Origin: Hymenobacter siberiensis
GTDB taxonomy: Bacteria; Bacteroidota; Bacteroidia; Cytophagales; Hymenobacteraceae
Direction: 5' to 3'
Assembly (NCBI RefSeq): GCF_018967845.1
Contig: NZ_JAHLZZ010000001.1
Span: 372,001 to 436,000, forward strand
DNA: 64,000 nt
Shown: positions 33,471-42,950 of the stretch, in pieces
Layout of the letters: each line of letters opens with the position of its first letter
How positions within the stretch are numbered: position 1 is the first letter of the stretch
Notes under the pieces: generated by a model
Database searches by the model: none
What the model was told of the DNA's origin: nothing
What the model saw: only the letters and a program-made list of their open reading frames with translations
Position numbers and translations under genes: made by a program

Positions 33471-33586
33471 AAAGAATGTGAAGAATGTGCGGATGTGGAA
33501 ATGTGCTGCACTGTAGACCATTCCACCTCTTTGCAGCCGATACATTCTCACATTTCAACACATCACTACATTTTCACATTACTCCC

Positions 33587-34219
33587 GTGAACCAACCAAA
33601 TCAACGCGGCGGCGGCGGCGGCTTCCGCCAGTCCCAGCAGGCTCCGTCGCTGGCCATTCGCACCAAGAAAACCCAGCTCACCACCGACACCTACACCAAG
33701 ATGGTGATGGGCGAAGTGTGGAAAAAAGACTGGGTGTACGCCCTCATTCCGTTTGCGCTGGGGCTGCTGCCGGCCATTTTTGTGCACTCCTGGTGGTGGA
33801 TTGTGCTGGCCGTGGTGCTCACCATCCTGTTCGTGCTGTTCCGCTCGGCGCAGGTAACGGGCGTGACCCAGATGGAGCAGAGCAAGCCCCTGTTTGAGCG
33901 CATGGCGTTTGAGATAGACAACAAGCAGCTGTTGCTGCGCGTGGGCCCCGACAAAGAAGGCAAAGCCATGCAGCTGACCTGGGACATGATTGGCCGCGTG
34001 CGCCGCGATGTTGATGCGTACGTATTGTACCTCAAGCCCGGCACGCCGCCGGAGGGCATAGCTGCCTGGCGCCTGTGGCTGGCGCGCACGTTCGATGTGC
34101 CGGTGTTTTTACATTTGCCTTTCAAAATTTTCAACGCCGATAACGACCGTCGATTGTTTGAATCGATGTTGCGCCGCAAAAACCTGTTGCCAGCCGAGGC
34201 CGGCGCAGCTACCGTATAA
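33587..34219 (+). CDS. YcxB-like membrane protein
   Basis: 210 residues starting at GTG 33587 (NQPNQRGGGGGFRQSQQAP). Upstream codons in frame run through a repetitive non-coding spacer. Two adjacent membrane helices (YALIPFALGLLPAIFV and WWIVLAVVLTILFVLF) are followed by a soluble domain resembling the YcxB C-terminal domain (ERMAFEIDNKQLLLR...WDMIGRVRRDVDAYVLYL). The role is unknown. It may be co-transcribed with the next lipoprotein gene. Confidence 0.75.
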   Translation: MNQPNQRGGGGGFRQSQQAPSLAIRTKKTQLTTDTYTKMVMGEVWKKDWVYALIPFALGLLPAIFVHSWWWIVLAVVLTILFVLFRSAQVTGVTQMEQSKPLFERMAFEIDNKQLLLRVGPDKEGKAMQLTWDMIGRVRRDVDAYVLYLKPGTPPEGIAAWRLWLARTFDVPVFLHLPFKIFNADNDRRLFESMLRRKNLLPAEAGAATV

Positions 34220-34246
34220 ATTCCAACCCCTGCTAATTTTACTTCG

Positions 34247-34612
34247 ATGAAATTGACCTCCACCCTGTTGCTGGCCGTTTCCGCCGCTACTTTGGCCCTT
34301 ACCTCCTGCAGCAGCGAGCCCTCCGACTGGCGCCCCGACGAAAAAGTATCGGTCGACCTGGTAGCCCCCGGCACCCGCGATACCGAAAACTTTGACAAAT
34401 CGGTGCCGAACGCCTCCATCGAAAACGCCGATTCGCCGCTCATCAAGGCCGCTAAAGGCGAAACCGCAGAGAATGCCGATGCACATCCGGCGGCCGAGGC
34501 GGCCATGTCGGCCAACGCTGAGGAAGGCATGCGCAAGCGCGGTAAAATGAACGACGCCGGCAAATCGGGCCAGGCAGATACGGCCGATAACGGCCACCAA
34601 ATCCAGCGCTAA
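34247..34612 (+). CDS. small hypothetical lipoprotein
   Basis: 121 residues, lipobox LTSC at Cys22. The mature part is polar and low-complexity, rich in Ala, Glu and Asp (AHPAAEAAMSANAEEGMRKRGKM), and probably unstructured. It starts 27 nt after the YcxB-like gene. No family was recognised. Confidence 0.75.
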   Translation: MKLTSTLLLAVSAATLALTSCSSEPSDWRPDEKVSVDLVAPGTRDTENFDKSVPNASIENADSPLIKAAKGETAENADAHPAAEAAMSANAEEGMRKRGKMNDAGKSGQADTADNGHQIQR

Positions 34613-34702
34613 GGCGCGCGGCTCATTAGGTTATTCTCGTTTGGGTGGCAGCTTTGCCCGCTGGCTGGCGGTAGCAGAGCTGCCGCTTTGCGTCTTTTCA
34701 GA

Positions 34703-34790
34703 ATGAAGAATGAGGAATGAAGAATGAAGAATTGACGCCTTGGCCGTCGGTCTTTCATTCTTCATTCCTCATTCTTCATTCCTCATTTTT
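34703..34790. repeat. palindrome of GAATGAAGAATGAGG motifs
   Basis: GAATGAAGAATGAGGAATGAAGAA on the left and TTCATTCTTCATTCCTCATTCTTC on the right can pair, and TTTTTT follows. It lies just before the ZIP gene and may terminate the preceding unit. Confidence 0.7.
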
Positions 34791-34795
34791 TCTGT

Positions 34796-35542
34796 ATGGG
34801 GTTTGCAATTTTTCTGCTGCTGCTCACCGTGCTGGGCGCGGGCGCGGCGGCGGCTTGGGTGCCGGTGGCGCGGAGCGGGCAGTGGCTGAAGCCGCTGCTG
34901 GCCTTCAGCGGGGCGTATTTGTTCACGCTCACGGTCACGCATATTCTGCCCGAAGCGCTGCAGCTGCTGCCCGAGCACCCCACGCGGGTGGGCTACTGGG
35001 TGCTGGCGGGCTTTTTTGGGCAGCTGCTGCTGGAGGTGCTCTCGCAGGGCGTGGAGCACGGGCACGTACACGCCGAAACCGGCCATGGGCACGACGCAGT
35101 GGGCCGGGTGCCTTTTCTACTGCTGGCGGCACTGGTAGTGCACTCGTTTCTGGAAGGCAGCATTCTGGTGCACACGCCGGAAGTGGGCGATATCAGCCGG
35201 AATTTCTACGCCATTGTGGTGGGCGTGGCGCTGCACCACATGCCGGCGGCCTTTGCGCTGGCCACGCTGCTGCGGCTGCGGCTGGGCAGCTTCCGGCGGG
35301 TGTGGCCGGGCCTGCTGATTTTCGCGCTGGCCTCGCCAATCGGCATCATTTTCAGCAACTACGTGGTGCTGGCGCAGCTGCTGAGCAGCGGCTGGTACGC
35401 GGCGCTGCTGGGCCTGGTGGCAGGCAATTTCCTGCACGTTTCGACCACCATCCTGTTTGAAACCAGCCCCGAGCATCGCCTCAACTGGCCCAAGATGGCC
35501 GCAACGCTGTCGGGGCTGCTGCTGGCGCTGGCCGTAGCGTGA
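34796..35542 (+). CDS. ZIP-family metal transporter
   Basis: 248 residues with about eight membrane helices. The His-rich loop (VEHGHVHAETGHGHD, about 82-97) and the paired metal-site helices HSFLEGS and VALHHMPAAFALATLL are typical of ZIP transporters, which take up zinc or similar divalent metals into the cytoplasm. The start ATG at 34796 directly follows the palindrome's T-run. It is a single-gene unit. Confidence 0.9.
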   Translation: MGFAIFLLLLTVLGAGAAAAWVPVARSGQWLKPLLAFSGAYLFTLTVTHILPEALQLLPEHPTRVGYWVLAGFFGQLLLEVLSQGVEHGHVHAETGHGHDAVGRVPFLLLAALVVHSFLEGSILVHTPEVGDISRNFYAIVVGVALHHMPAAFALATLLRLRLGSFRRVWPGLLIFALASPIGIIFSNYVVLAQLLSSGWYAALLGLVAGNFLHVSTTILFETSPEHRLNWPKMAATLSGLLLALAVA

Positions 35543-35693
35543 GCGACGCTGTAGGCTGGAGTCGGGTCCTATTATAGTTTCGCTTTTACGTGCTATAACC
35601 GGTCGTTTGTAGTATGTAAAAGCCCCCTTGTCTTATTTAAATCACCGTTTGGCTGAACTAGTTTGGGCACCATCTCCGCGTTGATGGCTGTGG

Positions 35694-36347
35694 TCAGAAA
35701 GCAATTCGTACACGCTGCGTATCAAGGGGGGCCTGTGTAAACGTGCGCTGGCCCGTCGTCTCTTGCCCCTGCGCATTGGTAATCCGCCAGTAAATAAAGT
35801 TTTCTTGGCCGGCCAAGTAAGGAAATACGACCGACGTGTCGCGGGGGAACGGAAGCTGAAGCCCGCCCCCGCCGAAGCCGGAAAAAAACATCCAGACCCG
35901 ATTTCGGGGCAGCTCGTCGACCAGGTCGAGCCGAATCCAGGCCGGGGCCGCAGCAGGCACCTGCACGCCTGTGTTCTGCTGGCCCCCGCGCAGGGCCGGG
36001 GCGCGGGCCCAGTCGGTGTAGTAGCCCAAACCGCCGGCGGCGCGCAGCACGTACTCACGCCGGGCCTCGGCCTCGAAGGAGAAAGCAAAGCGGCCCTGCG
36101 CGTCGGTGGCGTGCGGGGCCCCGAGCGGGGCGTAGGCGGCCCCGCCCGTCAGGCTGCCGGCGGACTGCGCCCGCTGCCAGAGCTGCACCTGCGGGGGGCG
36201 CGGCACGGGCTGCCGGGTGGTTTCACTGACCACTTGCCCGCTCACTGTCGCGGGCCCCTCGCCGTCGTGGTCCGCACACCCGCCCAGCAACAGGGCTGCG
36301 GCCATCCATCGGAGCGCCCCTCCCGGGGAAGAAAAGCAGGTCTTCAT
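35694..36347 (-). CDS. hypothetical lipoprotein
   Basis: 217 residues starting at ATG 36347 (MKTCFSSPGGALRWMAAALLLGGC), which puts the lipobox at the right distance; an upstream Met would place 25 extra residues in front. The mature part has a carboxypeptidase-regulatory-like beta domain (ATVSGQVVSETTRQPVP...GRFAFSFEAEARREYVLRA). It is exported to the envelope. No closer family was recognised. Confidence 0.72.
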   Translation of the reverse strand: MKTCFSSPGGALRWMAAALLLGGCADHDGEGPATVSGQVVSETTRQPVPRPPQVQLWQRAQSAGSLTGGAAYAPLGAPHATDAQGRFAFSFEAEARREYVLRAAGGLGYYTDWARAPALRGGQQNTGVQVPAAAPAWIRLDLVDELPRNRVWMFFSGFGGGGLQLPFPRDTSVVFPYLAGQENFIYWRITNAQGQETTGQRTFTQAPLDTQRVRIAF

Positions 36348-36692
36348 AGGCAGGGGAACGAAAGCCAGGGTGCATAGTAAACATACGCTCCTTTCGGTAA
36401 ACGCCGAGCAGCTGGCCAGCACCAGGTGGCCACCTAGCCCAAATAGGGCCGGGCGAGTTTAAGAAACTCGTCTACGATTCAAAGTTTACGAAATGCGCCG
36501 AGGGGATGAGTTTCGTAAACGCGACCGTAGGAGCCTAGTCCCCGCCAAAGTGCAAGCCGGCGCAGGCGGGCGCACCCGGTGCGATTCCAAGAGTGCGCTT
36601 ATAACTGACATTATGTTAAGTAATTTTTTCAAGGAACAGCTAGGGAAAAGCCTTTGTACTTCTTCCTAGATTAAGCAAGTTTCTTTCGTTAT
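36348..36692. other. intergenic region with small TTTACGAAA hairpins
   Basis: It contains GCGAGTTTAAGAAACTCGT (about 36453-36471) and GTTTACGAAA...TTTCGTAAAC (36484-36520), both able to form hairpins. The stretch 36600-36690 is AT-rich. No gene is supported. Confidence 0.5.
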
Positions 36693-37016
36693 TCATAATT
36701 CTAACACTTCTCCACCGCCCAGCAGGAAATCCTCCAACTGCCGTGCCCGGGCGGTTTCGCGGGCCAGGCTGGCTTGCAGGCGCACCAGCCGCTGGCGCAT
36801 GGCCAAGATGATGTCGAGCGCCTCGGGGGCCAGGCCCAGCTCGTGGTGCAGGCGGGCGAGGCGCGGCAGGTCGTCGGGCTCGTCGACGATGACGGTTTCG
36901 GGCGCGGGCGCGGCGCGGAGCAGGCCGGCTTGCAGGAAGTCGCGCAAGTCGGCCGGGGCCAGGCCGTAGCGCACCGAGCATTCCTGGAAAGTGAGCGTGA
37001 TGAAGGTTGCTTCCAT
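36693..37016 (-). CDS. CbpM-like chaperone modulator
   Basis: 107 residues, resembling CbpM, the partner that inhibits or tunes the DnaJ-like protein CbpA. The N-terminus has a MerR-type helix-turn-helix shape (TFQECSVRYGLAPADLRDFLQAGLL), then DDLPRLARLHHELGLAPEALDIILAMRQRL and a C-terminal coiled helix. It lies 33 nt after the DnaJ-like gene on the same strand, the usual cbpA-cbpM order. Confidence 0.85.
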   Translation of the reverse strand: MEATFITLTFQECSVRYGLAPADLRDFLQAGLLRAAPAPETVIVDEPDDLPRLARLHHELGLAPEALDIILAMRQRLVRLQASLARETARARQLEDFLLGGGEVLEL

Positions 37017-37049
37017 GATGAATAAGGCGATGGGTTGGGCTTCAGGTTC

Positions 37050-37997
37050 CTACTCGGCAGCGCGCAAGTCGGCTAGCTGTTGAATCAGCTCTTTTTCTGG
37101 TTCGGTGAGGTTCTGGGGCAAGGCTATGGTGAGGCGCAGGTAGAGGTCGCCGAACTGGCCGTCCTTTTTATACACCGGGAAGCCCTTGCCGCGCAGGCGC
37201 AGGCGGGTGCCGTTGGCCGTTTCGGGTTTGAGCTTGATTTTGACGGAGCCGCTGAGGGTTTCCACCGTTTGCTCGCCGCCCAGCAGGGCCTTGTACATGC
37301 TCACGGGCACGTCCTGGGTGAGGTCGTCGCCGGTGCGGGCGTAACGGGCATCGGGCCGAATGCGGAAGGTGATGAGCAGCGCGCCGTTGGGGCCGCCGTT
37401 GCGGCCGGGGCCGCCCTGGTCGCGCAGGCGGATGGTCTGGCCGTCGGCCACGCCGGGCGCGATGGTCAGGCGCAGGTTTTTGCCATTCACCGTGATGGTG
37501 CGCGGGCCGCCGTGGTAGGCTTCCTCCAGGCTCATTTCCAGCTCGGCCTGGTAGTCGCCCCCCGCGCCGGGGCGGGTGCCGCCAGCCCGCCGGCCACCAC
37601 CGCCCCCCATGTTGCCGAAGAGCGAGCCGAAGAAATCCGAGAAATCCTCGCCTTCGCCAAACGGATTGCCGCCCCCACCCTGGCCGCCCTGGCCCTGGGT
37701 GTACTGGCTCCAGTCGAAGCCACCGCCGGGCTGGCCGCCGCGGCCCGCGCCGCCGCCGGGCTGCTGCTGGTAGCGCTGCCAGTCGGCCCCGAACTGGTCA
37801 TACTTCTTCCGCTTTTCGGAGTCGCTGAGGACTTCGTTGGCTTCGTTGATTTCTTTGAATTTCTGCTCCGCGCCCTTGTCGTTGGGGTTCACATCGGGGT
37901 GGTGCTGGCGGGCCAGCTTGCGGTACGCCTTTTTAATCTGCTCGGGCGTAGCGGTTTTATCTACTCCCAGCGCCTTGTAATAGTCTTTGTAATCCAC
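37050..37997 (-). CDS. cbpA: DnaJ C-terminal domain protein (CbpA-like co-chaperone)
   Basis: 315 residues. The J domain (2-68) contains [32 protein letters not shown] with the HPD tripeptide that stimulates DnaK. A Gly-rich linker ([13 protein letters not shown]...[10 protein letters not shown]) follows, then two substrate-binding beta domains (from about 150). The zinc finger of true DnaJ is missing, as in CbpA. The modulator gene follows. Confidence 0.92.
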   Translation of the reverse strand: MDYKDYYKALGVDKTATPEQIKKAYRKLARQHHPDVNPNDKGAEQKFKEINEANEVLSDSEKRKKYDQFGADWQRYQQQPGGGAGRGGQPGGGFDWSQYTQGQGGQGGGGNPFGEGEDFSDFFGSLFGNMGGGGGRRAGGTRPGAGGDYQAELEMSLEEAYHGGPRTITVNGKNLRLTIAPGVADGQTIRLRDQGGPGRNGGPNGALLITFRIRPDARYARTGDDLTQDVPVSMYKALLGGEQTVETLSGSVKIKLKPETANGTRLRLRGKGFPVYKKDGQFGDLYLRLTIALPQNLTEPEKELIQQLADLRAAE

Positions 37998-38325
37998 TTG
38001 AAGAGGGAGAAATGCGATGGAATTATTCGTCGGTCATTGGCAGCTGCGAAAGCGGCCGGCGGCGGCCCGCACTGCAAATTCGTCATTTACCAGCCAATTT
38101 CCGCCGCTGACAATTTTACGCGGCGCATCACGTTACCGCCCACCCGCTCTCGTATAGTGAGATGGGGCAGCCAAGAAACGGGGACGCTTGGTTTTCGGCA
38201 TCAAAATTGGGTATGCTAGCTGAACGAAAGCGCCAACAGAATGTTGACTTTCCAACCCCTACATCCCAGAGCCAATTTTGCACTCCCCGGGAACATAATA
38301 CAATTAGCATTTTCCGAAAAAGCCT

Positions 38326-38334
38326 TATATTTGC
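38326..38334 (+). promoter_or_regulatory. -7 box for the DUF6799-like gene
   Basis: TATATTTGC matches TAnnTTTGC, about 53 nt before the ATG at 38388. The preceding 330 nt between the divergent genes show no other feature. Confidence 0.6.
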
Positions 38335-38387
38335 ATATTGAAAGCATTTATCGTTGCGCTTTTCCTTATTCCATTTTTAACCTTTCC

Positions 38388-38891
38388 ATGAAAATCAAGA
38401 ATCTATCCTTCGGTGTTTTTGCGTTGGCTTTTCTGAATATTGCCGCAGCGCAGGCTCAAACGGCCCGCCCGGGCCGTGTGCAGCCCAAGCCGCGCGTAGC
38501 CGCATCGGCCATCGAGGGAATCAAGGATGGCATTTCGATGCAGAAGGGCCGTACCGTACTCACCGAGCTCGGCATTAGCAACCCGCTTACAGCTGATAAA
38601 AAGCTGGTTAACGGCACTATCATCACCCCGGCCGGCATCGTGACGACGCCCAATGGCACCACCACTCAAATTACGGAGGGCGACTACGTTTCGCTCACCG
38701 GCCGCGTAACGAGCCGGCGGGCCGTTGCCGACGCCGACAGCATTGCCAAAGTCATGGTCTTCGATGCCAAATACCCCGGCAAGCGCAAGAAAATGGAGGC
38801 CGAAGCCGAGCGCAAAGCCAAGGACAAAGCCAAGCGCGAAGAAGAAAAAGCCAAGGCCAAGGCCAAAGCCGAAAAGAAGAAGAAAAAGTAA
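38388..38891 (+). CDS. DUF6799-like exported protein with a Lys/Ala/Glu tail
   Basis: 167 residues from ATG 38388 (MKIKNLSFGVFALAFLNIAAAQAQ), giving a good signal peptide; upstream Mets do not. The central region holds KDGISMQKGRTVLTELGISNPLTADKKLV and GTTTQITEGDYVSLTGRVT, typical of short Bacteroidota repeats of unknown role (DUF6799). From about residue 128 the chain is almost only Lys, Ala, Glu and Arg to the end (KAKAEKKKKK). It is followed by a 22-bp perfect hairpin. Confidence 0.8.
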   Translation: MKIKNLSFGVFALAFLNIAAAQAQTARPGRVQPKPRVAASAIEGIKDGISMQKGRTVLTELGISNPLTADKKLVNGTIITPAGIVTTPNGTTTQITEGDYVSLTGRVTSRRAVADADSIAKVMVFDAKYPGKRKKMEAEAERKAKDKAKREEEKAKAKAKAEKKKKK

Positions 38892-38904
38892 TCCGCGTGC
38901 TGCC

Positions 38905-38954
38905 CAACGCCAAAGCGCCGCTTCCCTCGAATGGGAAGCGGCGCTTTGGCGTTG
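38905..38954. repeat. 22-bp perfect inverted repeat hairpin
   Basis: A 22-bp perfect stem starting CAACGCCAAAGCGCC and a 6-nt loop (TCGAAT). There is no T-run; it may act as a processing or bidirectional stop signal. Confidence 0.85.
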
Positions 38955-39011
38955 CGATGGTTCGCAGCGGCAGCCACCTATCTTTCGGGGCCACACGCCG
39001 TATTGCCGCCC

Positions 39012-40373
39012 ATGCTCTTTTATACTGTGATGAAACCGCTGGTGCAGGTTGCGCTGCGGGTCTTTTTCCGCCGCATCGCGGTGCGGCACCCCGAACGCCT
39101 GCACCTGCCGGGCCCGCTGCTGCTGGCCGGCAACCACCCCAACACCCTCATGGACCCGCTGCTGGCGGCCGTGAACTGCCGCCAGCCCATTGCCTTTCTG
39201 GCCAAAAGCACGTTTTTCAGCAATCCCATCGTGCGGGCCATCATGCAGTCGGGCAACTCCATTCCCATCTACCGGGCGCAGGACGCGGGCACCGGCGGCC
39301 CCGTCACGCCCGAGCAGCGCGCCGCCCAGAACGAGGCCACCTTCGGCCGCTGCTACGACTACTTGGGCCGGGGCGGCACCATCATGATTTTTCCGGAGGG
39401 CACCAGCGTGAGCGAGCGCCGCCTGCGGCCCCTCAAAACCGGCGCGGCCCGCATTGCGCTGGGGGCCGAAGCCCGCCATAAGTTTAAGCTGGGCCTGAAA
39501 GTGGTGCCGGTGGCCACTAACTACTTTGACCCCAGCAAGTTTCGCTCGGATGTGCTGCTGAACGTGGCCCCGCCCATCGTCGTAGCCGACTATGCCGCCG
39601 CCTACGCCCAGGACCCCGACGAGGCCGCCGACCAGCTCACCGAGGCCATTCGGGTGGCGCTGGAACGCCGCCTGGTCATCACCCGCGACGCGGCCGAGGA
39701 CACCTTCGTGCAGCAGATTGAGCGCACCTTCGGCGACCACCTCAACCCCGACGACGACCCCGACACCCTCTACGACAACTTCCTGCTGAGCCGCACCCTG
39801 CTCCAGGCCCTGCCCTGGGCCGAGCAGCACTTCCCCGAGCGCCTCACCGCCGCCCGCGCGCAGTTTGCCGCCTACCTGGCCGACCTGCGCCGCCACAACC
39901 TCAGCGACGAAGCGCTGGATAGCCAGCGGCGCGGCTCCGTGGCCGGCCTGCTCAACCTGGTATTTGGCGCGCCGGTATGGCTGTATGGCGTGGTTAATAA
40001 CTACCTGCCTTACATCCTGCCTTCGGCCGTGGCTAAGCGGGCTACCAAGGATGTGGAGTTTGTGGCTCCCATCATGCTGGTGATGGGCATGCTGACTTTC
40101 CCGCTGGCCTACGTGCTGCAGGCAGCAGCCGTGCACTACTTCACTCACGACTGGCGGCTGACCGCACTGTACGTGCTCAGCCTGCCCCTCACCGGTTTTT
40201 ATGCCCTGAGCTACTGGAATACGCTGGCAGCCCGCCTGCGGCGGCTGCGCGCCGCCCGCTTTTTCCGGCGCACGCCAGCCGTTGGTGCCGCACTATTGCA
40301 GCAACGCACCGCTTTACTAACCGAGCTGGAAGATGCCCGGATGGCGTACCTAACCGCCAGGGCGGAGGCCTGA
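39012..40373 (+). CDS. PlsC-like 1-acylglycerol-3-phosphate acyltransferase
   Basis: 453 residues starting at ATG 39012. The acyltransferase motifs are NHPNTLMD (an H-X4-D motif) and FPEGTSVSERRLRPLKTGAARIAL. Enzymes of this type add an acyl chain to lysophosphatidate at the inner membrane. The C-terminal half has two or three long hydrophobic helices (APIMLVMGMLTFPLAYVLQ; LTALYVLSLPLTGFYALSY), an extension seen in several Bacteroidota members. It ends 1 nt before the end of the convergent chrA-like gene. Confidence 0.88.
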   Translation: MLFYTVMKPLVQVALRVFFRRIAVRHPERLHLPGPLLLAGNHPNTLMDPLLAAVNCRQPIAFLAKSTFFSNPIVRAIMQSGNSIPIYRAQDAGTGGPVTPEQRAAQNEATFGRCYDYLGRGGTIMIFPEGTSVSERRLRPLKTGAARIALGAEARHKFKLGLKVVPVATNYFDPSKFRSDVLLNVAPPIVVADYAAAYAQDPDEAADQLTEAIRVALERRLVITRDAAEDTFVQQIERTFGDHLNPDDDPDTLYDNFLLSRTLLQALPWAEQHFPERLTAARAQFAAYLADLRRHNLSDEALDSQRRGSVAGLLNLVFGAPVWLYGVVNNYLPYILPSAVAKRATKDVEFVAPIMLVMGMLTFPLAYVLQAAAVHYFTHDWRLTALYVLSLPLTGFYALSYWNTLAARLRRLRAARFFRRTPAVGAALLQQRTALLTELEDARMAYLTARAEA

Positions 40374-40374
40374 G

Positions 40375-41691
40375 TCAGGCAGGCAGCAGCGCGCCGGCCA
40401 GCAGCGCCACGGCAATGATGACCACGCTGGGCACCTTCTCCCAAAGCAGCAGCAGGAACGTGGCCCCCACCAGCAGCGGGTTCAGGGGCAGCGAATCGAT
40501 GGGGCCGAGGTGAAACGGCAGCTCCAGCAGGCGGTCGGGCAGCGGGTGGTAGAGCAGGAAGGTGGCCGCGCACACCAGCCCCGCGCTCACGGCGTTGATG
40601 CCCTCCAACGAGGCCTGCACCACCCGGTACTGCCGCAGCCGGTCCCAGAAGCGAATCACGAAGAAGATGAGAAACGTGCCCGGCAGAAAGATGCCCGCCG
40701 CGCCCACCAGTGCCCCCAGCACCTGCATGCCGTTGCCACCCGCCGGCCGCATGGCCAGCGCCCCGATGTAGGCCGCGATGGAAAAATTAGGACCTGGCAT
40801 GGCCTGCACCAGTCCCAGGCCCGACAAAAACTCCGTTCCCGTGAGGTAGTGCTTGAACTCCACAAACTCGGCATACAGCAGCGGGGCCAGCACCTGCCCA
40901 CCCCCAAATACCAGCGAGCCGTTGCGGTAAAAATTCTCGAACAGCCGCACCGGCAGCAGCTGCGTGTAGTGCCCCAGCACGGCCGCCCCCACCAGAATAC
41001 CCAGCCACAGCACAAAATTGGCCCACTCCACGCGCAGCGGCTTTTTTTTCTGCACAATGGCGTGCTTGCGGTAGCGCACCGTGGTTACGGCCCCGCCGGC
41101 CAGCAGCAGCAGCGGCAGCATCCAGGGCAGCTGGAAAAAGTAGGCCATCATGGCGGCGGCCACCATCAGCCCCACGGCCGTTTTGGTATGAATGACCTTC
41201 TCCGCAATCTTGTAGGCCGAGAACGCCACAAAGCCCACCGCCACCGGCTGCACAAACTGCACCAGCGCCGCCACCCGGGCCGGGTCGAGATGGTTCAGGG
41301 CGAGGGCGGCCAGCGTCATCAGCGTCACGGACGGAGCCATCCAGACCAGCAGCGTGAGGTAGGCCAGATTGGGCCCACCCAGCCGGAAGCCGATAACGGT
41401 AATGGTTTGGGTGGACGTGGGCCCCGGCAGCAGCGCGCACAGCGCCTGCAATTCCAGCAGCTCGGGCGTGCTGATGTAGCGGCGCTTATCCACCAGCAGC
41501 CGGAAAAACATGGCCAGGTGCGCCTGCGGTCCGCCAAAGGCCGTGAGGGCCAGCACGGCCACATCCTTCAGAAAAATAATGCCCCGCCTCCGCCGCGTGC
41601 GCTTGCCCGAGCGCCGCAGGGGCGGCGTGAGGGAAACGGGTGCGGCGGGGTGCGGGGCAGTAGGTGGCGTTGGAACGGTCATGCGGAACAA
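40375..41691 (-). CDS. chrA: chromate transporter (ChrA/CHR family)
   Basis: 438 residues, two CHR domains of about six helices each. Domain 1 has LALTAFGGPQAHLAMFFRLLV and LPGPTSTQTITVIGFRLGG; domain 2 has LVFGGGQVLAPLLYAEFVE and AMPGPNFSIAAYIGAL. ChrA exports chromate from the cytoplasm; other CHR proteins may move sulfate-like anions. The start at 41691 is provisional, as MTVPTPPTAPH four codons later is possible. It converges on the acyltransferase with a single base between stops. Confidence 0.88.
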   Translation of the reverse strand: MFRMTVPTPPTAPHPAAPVSLTPPLRRSGKRTRRRRGIIFLKDVAVLALTAFGGPQAHLAMFFRLLVDKRRYISTPELLELQALCALLPGPTSTQTITVIGFRLGGPNLAYLTLLVWMAPSVTLMTLAALALNHLDPARVAALVQFVQPVAVGFVAFSAYKIAEKVIHTKTAVGLMVAAAMMAYFFQLPWMLPLLLLAGGAVTTVRYRKHAIVQKKKPLRVEWANFVLWLGILVGAAVLGHYTQLLPVRLFENFYRNGSLVFGGGQVLAPLLYAEFVEFKHYLTGTEFLSGLGLVQAMPGPNFSIAAYIGALAMRPAGGNGMQVLGALVGAAGIFLPGTFLIFFVIRFWDRLRQYRVVQASLEGINAVSAGLVCAATFLLYHPLPDRLLELPFHLGPIDSLPLNPLLVGATFLLLLWEKVPSVVIIAVALLAGALLPA

Positions 41692-41700
41692 AAAAGAACA

Positions 41701-41792
41701 TCATGCTGAGCTTGTCGAAGCATCTCTTCCGCTTCGTTACCCCAACTTGGATTACTTGCGCAGTAGAGATGCTTCGACTTCGCTCAGCATGA
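41701..41792. repeat. palindromic repeat, TCATGCTGAGC family
   Basis: Arms TCATGCTGAGCTTGTCGAAG... and its imperfect complement at 41765-41792 around 37 nt. It is a diverged relative of the GTCATGCCGAG elements at 2704, 57945 and 59860. Confidence 0.78.
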
Positions 41793-41821
41793 CGTGCTGG
41801 TTATTGTTCTGAACTTCTTCC

Positions 41822-42796
41822 TTATTTCTTCTTCAGCCCCAGCTCAATCAGGCGCTCGTTCAGAAACTCGCCGGCCGTGATGTCGGCTTCCTTCTTGGGG
41901 TTGTCGGGGGTCACACAGTGCTCCAGGGCAGCCAGGCTCATTTCGGAGCGCGGGTGCATGAAGAACGGGATGCTGAAGCGCGAGGTGTTCATTTTTTCGC
42001 GGGCCGGGTTCACCACGCGGTGAATGGTAGATTTCAGCACGCCGTTGGTGAGGCGCTGGAGCATGTCGCCCACGTTCACCACAATCTGGTCGGGCAGGGC
42101 CGTGATGGGAATCCATTTGCCGTCGCGGCGCTTCACCTGCAGGCCGTCGGCGCTGGCCCCCATCAGCAAGGTAATGAGGTTGATATCGCCGTGTTCGGCG
42201 GCGCGCACGGCATCGGCGGGCACCGCGTCCGGGTCTTCGATGGGGAAGTAGTGAATGGGGCGCAGGATGCTGTTGCCGTGCTTCACCTTATCATCGAAGT
42301 AGTTTTCGGGTAGGTGCAGGTACAGCGCAATGGCACGCAGCACGTCCTGGCCGGCGCTTTCCAGCGTGCGGTAAGCCGTGAAGGTGCTCTTCTGGAAGCC
42401 CGGAATTTCCTGGGGCCAGATATTGTCGGGGTACTCGTTTTTGATGGGGTCCTCTTCCTCCACTTCCTGACCTACGTGGTAGAACTCCTTCAGGTCGCCG
42501 GTGTTGCGGCCCTTGGCGTGCTCCTTCCCTTTGCTGATGTAGCCGCGCTGGCCGGCCAGCTCGGGATTTTCGTAGCACTGCTTGGCTTCGTCGGGCAGTT
42601 GGAAAAACGCCTGCACATCGGCGTATAGCTGCCGGGTTTGCTCGTCGTTGAGGCCATGGTTTTTCAGGGCTACAAAGCCGATGTTCTGGTAGGCCTCGCC
42701 GAGCTGCTGCACAAAACGAGCCTTACGCTCGGCGTCGCCGGAACGGAAGTCGGCGAGGTCGAGCGAGGGAATATGGTCAAGAAGTTGGTCTTGCAT
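41822..42796 (-). CDS. isopenicillin N synthase-like 2-oxoglutarate/Fe(II) dioxygenase
   Basis: 324 residues. The iron ligands are visible in EHGDINLITLL (H-x-D) and STIHRVVNP (His), and the cosubstrate-binding RxS motif in SRFSIPFFM. The N-terminal DIPSLDLADF/IGFVALKNHGL region matches the DIOX_N domain. Such enzymes oxidise small molecules; the substrate is unknown. Cytoplasmic, single-gene unit. Confidence 0.9.
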   Translation of the reverse strand: MQDQLLDHIPSLDLADFRSGDAERKARFVQQLGEAYQNIGFVALKNHGLNDEQTRQLYADVQAFFQLPDEAKQCYENPELAGQRGYISKGKEHAKGRNTGDLKEFYHVGQEVEEEDPIKNEYPDNIWPQEIPGFQKSTFTAYRTLESAGQDVLRAIALYLHLPENYFDDKVKHGNSILRPIHYFPIEDPDAVPADAVRAAEHGDINLITLLMGASADGLQVKRRDGKWIPITALPDQIVVNVGDMLQRLTNGVLKSTIHRVVNPAREKMNTSRFSIPFFMHPRSEMSLAALEHCVTPDNPKKEADITAGEFLNERLIELGLKKK

Positions 42797-42950
42797 AATA
42801 AAATTGAGTTTACTTTGAGGCTACGTAAGACTCTTGGTGGGCAACGGCGCAAGTTAAGCAAAACCCGGCACCGGTCCTTCATCGTAAACGACCCCGCTCA
42901 TCGATACTATTCAATAAATCACTACCACTTTTTTTTCAAGGTTTGAGTCT

